This document shows, one piece after another, positions 24,545 through 31,219 of a stretch of DNA of 50,110 bases (positions are counted from its first letter, which is position 1; each line of letters starts with the position of its first letter). The notes beneath the pieces are model-generated. The model searched no databases. It saw nothing but the letters and a program-made list of their open reading frames with translations, and was not told the DNA's origin. Origin of the DNA: Alistipes sp. (GTDB lineage Bacteria > Bacteroidota > Bacteroidia > Bacteroidales > Rikenellaceae); NCBI GenBank assembly GCA_017503575.1, contig JAFVSV010000068.1, forward strand, positions 1 to 50,110, given 5' to 3'. The position numbers were made by a program, and so were the translations under genes.

Positions 24545-25652
24545 TTTTGGAGCATTATTTCTCGCATTTATGCTATCGACGGCGGGCTTTGAGGCTCACT
24601 CACAGAGCCCTTATCCTCTCACCGACGAGGAGCAAGCCATTGTGGATAGCCATGTGCAAATCACTCGCCAAGAGTATATATTCAAGTGGTGTCACCTCGC
24701 CCTCGAGAACCGTGAGATTTATGGCATCCCCGCAAGCATAACACTCGCCCAGGCTATACTCGAGAGCGGATATGGCAACAGCACCCTATCGCTGATTACC
24801 AACAACCACTTCAACATAAAGTGCAAGAGCGACTGGACTGGCCCAACGCGTATATGGAGCGACGATAATCCCGACGACTGCTTCCGCGTATATGAGAGCA
24901 TCGAGGCCTCATACGCCGACCATGGAGCCTATTTGAACTCGCGACCATGGTACGACCCACTCTTTGCCTACGAACTTACCGACTACAAGAGTTGGGCAAA
25001 GGGTCTTAAGGAGGCTGGCTATGCCACCTGTCCAGTTTATGACACAAGCCTCATCCGCATAATCGAGGAGACACACATCTACCTTCTCGACTTGGAGGAT
25101 GGTCTACAAAAATATAGAGACTATGTCGCATCGTCGTTAGGCATAACAGCACCCTTTGAGATTAAGGACGCCACAACAACAAGCGTGGAGGAGGGCACGA
25201 CAACCATGACGACTGCGGGTGAGGCCGAGACCACACACGACCACATGGCAAAGGCATACGCCGACAATGGCATCGACCCCAACCTCTATCGTGTGACCAT
25301 CAACTCACACTACGGTTACAGCGTATACTTCACCAATGGCACCCACTATGTCGTGGCAAAGAGTGGCGACACCTACGCATCAATAGCCAAACTCTTCGAG
25401 GTGTCGGAGACAACACTACGCCGATACAACGATGTGGATGCCGACACCCCACTACACAAGGGCGACCTTGTATACATCGAGCGCAAGTCGGCACGCTGGC
25501 AAGGTAGCGACCTCCTACACAAGGTTTCGGAGGGCGAGACACTACACATGCTATCGCAGATATATGGCATACGCCTCAACCAGCTCTCGAAGATGAACCG
25601 CATACGCCCTACCGACCCATTGAAGGTGGGGCAGACGATACGCCTACGATAA
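24522..25652 (+). CDS. Secreted glucosaminidase with two LysM domains
   Basis: Peptidoglycan hydrolase, 376 residues. A signal peptide covers about residues 1-28 (ending AHSQS). The glucosaminidase (GH73-type) domain runs about 45-200, with the catalytic Glu in AILESGYGNS and the conserved NNHFNIKC. Two LysM repeats follow at the C-terminus (HYVVAKSGDTYASIAKLFEV… and HKVSEGETLHMLSQIYGI…), which bind glycan strands. A Thr-rich linker separates the parts. It opens a three-gene + strand cluster. Role: cell-wall remodelling in the periplasm. Confidence 0.92.
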   Translation: MKNIRKTTFGALFLAFMLSTAGFEAHSQSPYPLTDEEQAIVDSHVQITRQEYIFKWCHLALENREIYGIPASITLAQAILESGYGNSTLSLITNNHFNIKCKSDWTGPTRIWSDDNPDDCFRVYESIEASYADHGAYLNSRPWYDPLFAYELTDYKSWAKGLKEAGYATCPVYDTSLIRIIEETHIYLLDLEDGLQKYRDYVASSLGITAPFEIKDATTTSVEEGTTTMTTAGEAETTHDHMAKAYADNGIDPNLYRVTINSHYGYSVYFTNGTHYVVAKSGDTYASIAKLFEVSETTLRRYNDVDADTPLHKGDLVYIERKSARWQGSDLLHKVSEGETLHMLSQIYGIRLNQLSKMNRIRPTDPLKVGQTIRLR

Positions 25653-25676
25653 TAGCAACGAACTAAAACTACATAT

Positions 25677-26357
25677 ATGAGCACCTTACGCGAGAAAATA
25701 TTAGACTCGATAGTTAAGAAATCGACTCTCAAGCAGCAGATTTTCGACAACACCTTCTCAACATTCAACGAGCTCAAGGAGACCCTCTTTGAGATGGCTT
25801 CGGAGATTGACGATGAACTCGACGGGAAGCTCGACCGCCGTGTGCGTATCGAGTACCGCGACCGTGGTAAGTTCGAGGCGCAGTTGCAGGTGGCAAGCGA
25901 CATCCTCATCTTCCAGATGCACACCGACATCTTCGAGTTCGACGCCAACCATATAGTATGGCAGAACGGCTATGTCCAGCAGAATAGGGAGAACTCATAC
26001 TGCGGCGTCATCAACATCTACAACTTCCTATCGGACTCGTTGAAGTATAACCGTAGTGCCGATGAGGGTTACCTCATAGGTCGCATCTTCATAAACCGCG
26101 AGAGGTGCTTCTGGGTGGAGGGCAAGCGTCAGACTATCGTGCGACCCATGGCCTTTGGTAGCCGTAAGATTGACCGCGAGGCGTTGGTGACAATCATCGA
26201 GACGGCGATAAACTACGCCCTCAACTTCGACCTCCTGATGCCTCCATACGAGGAGAACATCCGCGTTACGGTAGACCAGTTCAACTCGAAGCTCGACAAC
26301 TCGAAGTTCACTACGGGTAAGCGTCTAAGCTACGACTTCTCGATTGATGACATCTAA
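25677..26357 (+). CDS. Conserved hypothetical protein (226 aa)
   Basis: I do not recognise a named domain. Soluble, no signal peptide; an N-terminal helical part (about 1-50, EKILDSIVKKSTLKQQIFDN) precedes a mixed alpha/beta part (RVRIEYRDRGKFEAQLQVA, FEFDANHIVWQ, GYLIGRIFINRERCFWVEGK). It looks like a conserved Bacteroidales cytosolic protein. It sits 24 bases after the glucosaminidase and 38 before the dipeptidyl peptidase, probably cotranscribed. Confidence 0.8.
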   Translation: MSTLREKILDSIVKKSTLKQQIFDNTFSTFNELKETLFEMASEIDDELDGKLDRRVRIEYRDRGKFEAQLQVASDILIFQMHTDIFEFDANHIVWQNGYVQQNRENSYCGVINIYNFLSDSLKYNRSADEGYLIGRIFINRERCFWVEGKRQTIVRPMAFGSRKIDREALVTIIETAINYALNFDLLMPPYEENIRVTVDQFNSKLDNSKFTTGKRLSYDFSIDDI

Positions 26358-26395
26358 TCGTGCACGACAAATAATAACCTACAAACTATAACCTT

Positions 26396-28522
26396 ATGAG
26401 AAGAGTATTTGCAATATTAACACTACTTGGCTTCGTCAGCATGGCCTCGGCGCAGGTTAGCTACATGCAGATGGCTACGGAGCGTGCCAAGCATAGTAAC
26501 TATCGACATCCAGCAACCCTCACACCCGTAGCTGGCACAGACAAGTATATGGAGATTGAGGATAACAGCGTTGTGCTCTACGACTACAATAAGGAGGGCG
26601 CTGGCGAGGTTATCTTCACAACCAAGAGTCCTATCATCTCCTACGACAAGTCACCCGATGGTGAGCTCGCCATCTTCGAGATATTCAAGGATGTATGGCC
26701 ACGACGCGAGATATATCGCCACTCCTACACCTCGACATACTACATCACCTGCCCCGACGGCTCGACAGCCAAGATTGATGATGTGCGCGATGTTAGCTTT
26801 GCCCCCAACTCGAAGCTCGTGGCAATGTCGTACGACAACAACCTCTTCCTCTACAACCTCGAGACTAACGAGATACATGGCATCACCAACGACGGTAGCT
26901 GGAATGAGATTATCAACGGCACCACCGACTGGGTATACGAGGAGGAGTATGGCTTCACAAAGGCCTACGCATTCTCTCCCGACAGCCGCGAGATTGCCTA
27001 CCTCAAGTTCAACGAGCGTGAGGTGCCCGAGTTCGAGATGATGCGTTTCGATAGCGAGCTATACAACATGGCGTACAGCTTCAAGTACCCCAAGGCTGGC
27101 GACACCAACTCTATTGTCACCCTCCATGTATACAACATCGAGACACAGAAGACACGCCAGATTAGCGTTGGCGCTAACACCGACCAGTATATTCCACGCA
27201 TCGGCTATACCCCCGCAGGCAAGCTCTTCTACTATCGCGTCAACCGTCTACAAAACCACTTCGAGGTTGTCATGGTGGAGAGCGATGGCACACAGCGCGT
27301 GATATACGACGAGCAGGACGAGCGCTATGTGGAGCGCCCAAATGTCGAGACCATAACCTTCATTGATGGCGACCGCTTCATCGTGCGCGAGGAGACCTCG
27401 GCAGGATGGTTCCACCTATACCTCCACTCTGTAAGCAAGGGGCGCCTATATGCCATCACATCTGGCGAGTGGGAGGTTACCGACATCGTTGGCATCTCGC
27501 CCGATAAGCGTACGATATACTATATGTCTACCGAGCAGTCGCCACTCGAGCGCCACCTCTATGCCGTAGATATCGCAAGCAAGAACAAGCAGTGCATACT
27601 CTCGAAGCGTGGCTACTGGCGCGTATACCCATCGGCAAATATGAAGTACTTTGCCGCCGAGCACTCGGCAACAGATTGCTACCCCACCGCTGGCGTCTAC
27701 AACACCTCGGGTAAGATGGTACGCACGCTGATGAACGGCACGCCATCGTCGGGCACACCCGCCTTCCAGCGTAACTACTACACCTTCACCACCGAGCGTG
27801 GCGACGAGTTGCAGTACTTCCTCATATACCCCAAGGATTACGACGCTACGAAGCGCTACCCTGTGCTTATCACCCAGTACTCGGGTCCTGGCTCACAGCA
27901 GATTGAGAACCGCTGGACGACAGATTGGGAGGAGACCTTGGCGCACAACGGCTATATCGTAGCATGCTGCGATGCCCGTGGCACAGGCTTCCGCGGCGAG
28001 GAGTTCAAGAAGGTGACATACGCCAACCTCGGCCACTGCGAGGTCGAGGACCAGATATCGTTCGCCAAGCACCTCGCCAAGCAGACGTTTGTCGATAGCA
28101 AGCGTATAGGCATCTACGGCTGGTCGTATGGTGGCTTCATGGCACTCAACTGCGCCCTTAAGGGCGATGGCATCTTCAAGATGGCTATCGCCGTAGCACC
28201 AGTGACCTCATGGCGCTACTACGACTCGATATATACCGAGATATATAACGGTCTGCCACAGGATAACCCCGCAGGATATGACAACAACTCGCCTATCAAC
28301 TATGCCGACCGCCTGAGCGACAACACGCGTCTACTGATTATCCATGGCACGGCCGACGATAATGTTCACTTCCAGAATAGCATGGAGATGTGCCGCGCGC
28401 TGAATGCCGCAGGCAAGCAGTACGACATGATGGTCTACCCCGACCAGAACCACTCTATGCGTCCCGATGATATGGGCAATGTGCGCCAGAAGATGGTGGA
28501 CTACACATTGGAGAACTTGTAG
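26396..28522 (+). CDS. Dipeptidyl peptidase IV (S9B)
   Basis: Exported serine peptidase that removes X-Pro/X-Ala dipeptides. Signal peptide about residues 1-19 (ending ASAQ). The beta-propeller domain spans about 60-450, with the EEEYGF Glu pair that binds the substrate N-terminus (WVYEEEYGFTKAY). The alpha/beta hydrolase domain carries Ser577 (YGWSYGGF), Asp654 (GTADDNVH) and His686 (DQNHSM). The 708-residue length is normal for the family. It is the last gene of the + cluster and is followed by a hairpin shared with the convergent primase gene. Confidence 0.95.
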   Translation: MRRVFAILTLLGFVSMASAQVSYMQMATERAKHSNYRHPATLTPVAGTDKYMEIEDNSVVLYDYNKEGAGEVIFTTKSPIISYDKSPDGELAIFEIFKDVWPRREIYRHSYTSTYYITCPDGSTAKIDDVRDVSFAPNSKLVAMSYDNNLFLYNLETNEIHGITNDGSWNEIINGTTDWVYEEEYGFTKAYAFSPDSREIAYLKFNEREVPEFEMMRFDSELYNMAYSFKYPKAGDTNSIVTLHVYNIETQKTRQISVGANTDQYIPRIGYTPAGKLFYYRVNRLQNHFEVVMVESDGTQRVIYDEQDERYVERPNVETITFIDGDRFIVREETSAGWFHLYLHSVSKGRLYAITSGEWEVTDIVGISPDKRTIYYMSTEQSPLERHLYAVDIASKNKQCILSKRGYWRVYPSANMKYFAAEHSATDCYPTAGVYNTSGKMVRTLMNGTPSSGTPAFQRNYYTFTTERGDELQYFLIYPKDYDATKRYPVLITQYSGPGSQQIENRWTTDWEETLAHNGYIVACCDARGTGFRGEEFKKVTYANLGHCEVEDQISFAKHLAKQTFVDSKRIGIYGWSYGGFMALNCALKGDGIFKMAIAVAPVTSWRYYDSIYTEIYNGLPQDNPAGYDNNSPINYADRLSDNTRLLIIHGTADDNVHFQNSMEMCRALNAAGKQYDMMVYPDQNHSMRPDDMGNVRQKMVDYTLENL

Positions 28523-28547
28523 TCATATAGTTCATATAGTAGAGATA

Positions 28548-28582
28548 GAAAAGGGCGCTGTCGTTGCGATAGCGCTCTTTTC
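28548..28582. terminator. Bidirectional hairpin between dipeptidyl peptidase and primase genes
   Basis: 16-base arms GAAAAGGGCGCTGTCG (28548-28563) and CGATAGCGCTCTTTTC (28567-28582) with a 3-base loop; the A-rich and T-rich flanks suit termination in both directions. Confidence 0.75.
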
Positions 28583-28585
28583 TTT

Positions 28586-29614
28586 TCAATTGCTAATTAG
28601 ATCCGCTATATCAGCCCCACTCTCCCTACCCTCCATGAACGACGATATGCGGTAGCTGAAGCCCACCTCCGCGGCTATGGCGGCTATCTTCTCGCTCCAC
28701 ATCTGATACCCCTTGCCCTCGTCGGGGAAGAGCACCACATCGCGACCCTTGAGTGGGCGCAGGCGCTCTGCCGTAAGTCCCGACATGGAGTCTACGGCGA
28801 CCCACACCATCCATGGCATTAGTATCGCCCCGACATGTGCAGTCTTGTAGGCCTCGACAACAGCAACCCTCGATGAGGGACGCTCCGACAGCAGGTGCTC
28901 GCCATAGAGACACTGCGTAAGCTCCCACCCCTCGGGTAGTAACCCCTCGCGGCGCATCGAGGCATGCACCCAGTCAATCACTGCACCCTCGCCCTTACAG
29001 CGCCTGCCCGTAGCCTCGTCGTAGGCCATAATCTTACCCGTACGCACGCGCCCCTTGATGTCTACCTGCCAGAAGATGACATGGTCGTCGCAACCCCCAA
29101 CATGGTAGTCTTGGCATATACGGTGTGCCTCCTGGGTGCCGTATGTGCGACACAGCCATCGGCGATATGTCGAGTCGCCATCCAATGTGCGCTCCATAAA
29201 CCATCGCGGTAACGGCGTTATGGTCGTCGGCTGGGGTTTCGGAGTGGTTTGTTGGTTGTTTTCCCTATGGCTTTGACCAACCAACCACCCCTCACTCTTC
29301 CACGGATTATCAGTAAAGTATTGTTTGGGGGTATAGTGATACCCACACTTATCAAGACGATTACATTTACCTACATTATCATTGATATATATATTATTGT
29401 TATATGTATCAATATAACGAGTAAACGATTGTTTGCGATGACACTGAGGACAGGTATAGCGACTACCTCGTCCTCTATATCTCTCAAGCTGATATCTATA
29501 ACTATTATTATTCATACTGATACTATATATGTATATATTATTATTGATATTTATATTAGTTGGTGGTTGGTTGGTCAAAGCCATAGGGGAAATAACCAAC
29601 AAACCACTAACCAT
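28586..29614 (-). CDS. Primase/toprim-like protein with N-terminal zinc ribbon (DUF6371-like)
   Basis: 342 residues. CPQCHRKQSF and GKCNRLDKCGYH form a zinc ribbon, and the second half has toprim-like strands (RVAVVEAYKTAHVGAIL, GRDVVLFPDEGKGYQMWSEK, SGADIADLI) as in primases carried by Bacteroidetes mobile elements. It starts 6 bases after the ATPase stop; an alternative start (MNNNSYRYQL) is ATG 29515. Codons for the N-terminus lie between 47-bp inverted repeats (29243-29289 and 29562-29608) in unusually AT-rich DNA, with low-complexity Asn/Ile/Tyr stretches. It uses TGA as stop, rare here. It likely acts in replication of a mobile element; the host role is unknown. Confidence 0.75.
   Translation of the reverse strand: MVSGLLVISPMALTNQPPTNININNNIYIYSISMNNNSYRYQLERYRGRGSRYTCPQCHRKQSFTRYIDTYNNNIYINDNVGKCNRLDKCGYHYTPKQYFTDNPWKSEGWLVGQSHRENNQQTTPKPQPTTITPLPRWFMERTLDGDSTYRRWLCRTYGTQEAHRICQDYHVGGCDDHVIFWQVDIKGRVRTGKIMAYDEATGRRCKGEGAVIDWVHASMRREGLLPEGWELTQCLYGEHLLSERPSSRVAVVEAYKTAHVGAILMPWMVWVAVDSMSGLTAERLRPLKGRDVVLFPDEGKGYQMWSEKIAAIAAEVGFSYRISSFMEGRESGADIADLISN
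29243..29289 (+). repeat. 47-bp inverted repeat, inner arm
   Basis: Reverse complement of 29562-29608 with 45/47 matches. It is read in the primase frame as GWLVGQSHRENNQQTT. The spacing to the outer arm is 272 bp. Confidence 0.9.
29562..29608 (-). repeat. 47-bp inverted repeat, outer arm
   Basis: Pairs with 29243-29289. It covers the first codons of the primase frame if ATG 29614 is the start (VSGLLVISPMALTNQPP). Both mismatches would be G-U pairs in RNA copied as the + strand. Confidence 0.9.
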
Positions 29615-29620
29615 ACATCA

Positions 29621-30628
29621 TTAGGCGATTCTCTTTAGAGCCTCAATGACTGACGCGTGCGACTTATAACCGAGCTCTTGGGCAATTTGTCGATAGCTCA
29701 TACCCTCATCGCGCATGGAGCGCATAAGCTCTATACGTTCGCGCTCGCTATCATCATCTGCCGTACGCTCCTTAAGGCGTGCAAAGGGGACGCGTTCGCC
29801 CGTAGCCTCGAAGTTAAGACCCGCGGTGAAGCGTAGCTCATAGGAGTCGTGCTTATACTCGTCGGCAAGGTAGTTGCCCTTGACCATGCAGAGGTGGCGT
29901 ATGTCGTAGCGCTCGGGGTCGGGGCGTAACTCCATCATAAGTCGCATCTTCGCCTCGAAGCCCTGCGAGCCTATGGCGTTATGCTTCGAGGGCGCAAGGC
30001 TCTCGGTGCGCTTGCCCGTGTGGTGCAGGAAGATGAAGAGCGTCGAGTGCTTATGTGCCAACTGCGAGAAGTTGTTTAGGAAGCTACGCACGCGGTTGTT
30101 CTCGTTCATAGGGCCCGTGTATAGGTCGGCAAAGGCATCAATGATGACAAGGTCGGCGGGCGACTCCTCGAGGTTTCTGTCGAGCGTCTCCAAGAGGTTA
30201 TCCGTGTCGAAGATGAAGTCGAGCGTAGTGAATGCCTCCTTGGGCAGTCGTAGCTCCTCTATCTGCCTCAACATCAGCGTGCTTATCGCCGCCTCGTCAT
30301 CCTCCGTGGCGACATATATGGCGTGTCTGTGTCGGGGCGTAAGCTCGAAGCCGAGGTATCGCTCCTGCCCCGATGCTACGGCCATGGCAAGGCCACGCAA
30401 CAGCGTCGACTTACCCGAGTCGGACGAGCCTACGAGGGCTACGACACCCTGTCGCGGAAGTATGGGGTTGAGCAGACACTCCATGCTCACCCGCGGCTTG
30501 GAGAGCATGTCGAAGCCGTTTACAAGATACTTGCGGTACACAGCCTTTTCGGCCTCATGCTCGAGGCGCATCTCCTCCACCAAACGCTCGGTGTCTTGGC
30601 GGAGCTTTTCGATTAGTTTTTCAGTCAT
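29621..30628 (-). CDS. RepA-like AAA ATPase
   Basis: 335-residue RecA-fold ATPase of the RepA/AAA_25 type. The Walker A is GSSDSGKSTLL (about residues 67-77), the Walker B is PADLVIIDAFADLY, and the sensor-like FIFLHHTGKR follows. An N-terminal coiled segment (about 1-30) and a C-terminal helix-turn-helix-like end (GMSYRQIAQELGYKSHASVI) flank it. Such ATPases are paired with primase-like proteins in Bacteroidetes mobile elements and prophages, as here. Probable role: helicase or loader in replication of an element. No integrase, relaxase or phage genes are seen nearby. Confidence 0.85.
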   Translation of the reverse strand: MTEKLIEKLRQDTERLVEEMRLEHEAEKAVYRKYLVNGFDMLSKPRVSMECLLNPILPRQGVVALVGSSDSGKSTLLRGLAMAVASGQERYLGFELTPRHRHAIYVATEDDEAAISTLMLRQIEELRLPKEAFTTLDFIFDTDNLLETLDRNLEESPADLVIIDAFADLYTGPMNENNRVRSFLNNFSQLAHKHSTLFIFLHHTGKRTESLAPSKHNAIGSQGFEAKMRLMMELRPDPERYDIRHLCMVKGNYLADEYKHDSYELRFTAGLNFEATGERVPFARLKERTADDDSERERIELMRSMRDEGMSYRQIAQELGYKSHASVIEALKRIA

Positions 30629-30687
30629 GGTGATTTGTTTTAGGGATTAGAAAAATGATTTAATGGAGCGCAGAACAGCGCCTCTCG

Positions 30688-30706
30688 GAGTTCAAGAGCT
30701 GAACTC
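30688..30706. promoter_or_regulatory. 7-bp inverted repeat in the leader of the ATPase gene
   Basis: GAGTTCA-AGAGC-TGAACTC lies just downstream of the -7 box at 30713-30720, near the expected transcription start, where a repressor could bind or an RNA hairpin form. Function is inferred from position only. Confidence 0.4.
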
Positions 30707-30712
30707 TGGGTG

Positions 30713-30743
30713 CAAATATACAACAAGAAAATGGATTTGTCAA
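30713..30743 (-). promoter_or_regulatory. Promoter of the ATPase-primase pair
   Basis: Minus-strand -7 box TATATTTG (30720-30713) with a 19-bp spacer to TTGA (30743-30740). Confidence 0.65.
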
Positions 30744-30805
30744 GGGTTTTGCCCTAAATAATTTAACACCGAAGGTTAAATCGCTGAATAGCAGGGGTGT
30801 TATTA

Positions 30806-31069
30806 GGGCGGGCTGTCGCCCTTGGTCGGGCGGAGCGAAGCTCCTTTATCGGGCGGGCTGTCGCCCTTAATCGGGCGGGAGCAAAGCTCCCTTAGTCGGG
30901 CGGAGCAGAGCTCCTTAAATTTTAATCAAGCGAAGCGCCCGACCAAGCGAAGCGCCCGATGAAGCGAAGCGCCCGATGAAGCAGGCATCGCCTGCGCCCT
31001 CCCAAGCGAAGCGCCCGATGAAGCGAAGCGCCCGATAAAGCGAAGCGCCCGACCAAGCGAAGCGCCCGC
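30806..31069. repeat. Palindromic repeat array, 13 units in two inverted blocks
   Basis: Five units in one orientation (TCGGGCGGAGCGAAGCTCC and variants such as GGGCGGGCTGTCGCCC) run to about 30925. Eight units of the opposite orientation (AAGCGAAGCGCCCGA plus 2 variable bases; one is GCAGGCATCGCCTGC) run to 31069. Each unit forms a small hairpin or pairs with units of the other block. Open frames here are low-complexity and not believable genes. It separates the ATPase promoter from a family B element. Confidence 0.85.
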
Positions 31070-31073
31070 AGAT

Positions 31074-31091
31074 GACCCCTTATCACAGCAA
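31074..31091. repeat. Truncated tail of a family B element
   Basis: CCCCTTATCACAGCAAA matches the 3' end of family B copies and lies just before the full copy at 31097. It suggests a former tandem pair whose first member has been replaced by the palindromic array. Confidence 0.55.
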
Positions 31092-31096
31092 AGCAA

Positions 31097-31219
31097 TTTG
31101 TTGTCAGAAGGGGTATAATTTGGCGCCGATAAAGAGAAAGAGCGGATGGGACATACTTGACGTATTTCCCATTCGCTCTTTTGATTGAGGCGTCGAAGGA
31201 TACCCCTTATCACAACAAA
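31097..31219. repeat. Family B inverted-repeat element, copy 3
   Basis: 123 bp, 121/123 identical to 4158-4280. Here AAGGGGTAT and ATACCCCTT pair perfectly, where the other copy has one G-T mismatch, and the central AAAGAGCGGATGGGA stem is kept. The ACAACAAA end touches the lptD stop codon (31220-31222), so it forms the start of the lptD 3' UTR and probably its terminator. Confidence 0.8.

Noticed and set aside
29249..29638. Independent + strand gene opposite the primase
   Set aside because: Hydrophobic low-complexity product antisense to the Asn-rich N-terminus; no start signals. Considered only as the inverted state of the flanked segment.
30806..31069. CRISPR array
   Set aside because: Units are about 17-25 bp with no unique spacers, switch orientation midway, and no cas genes are near.
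30926..31213. Repeat-rich protein encoded by the palindromic array
   Set aside because: The frame only mirrors the repeats (SSGASLGRA-type units) and runs into a family B element.
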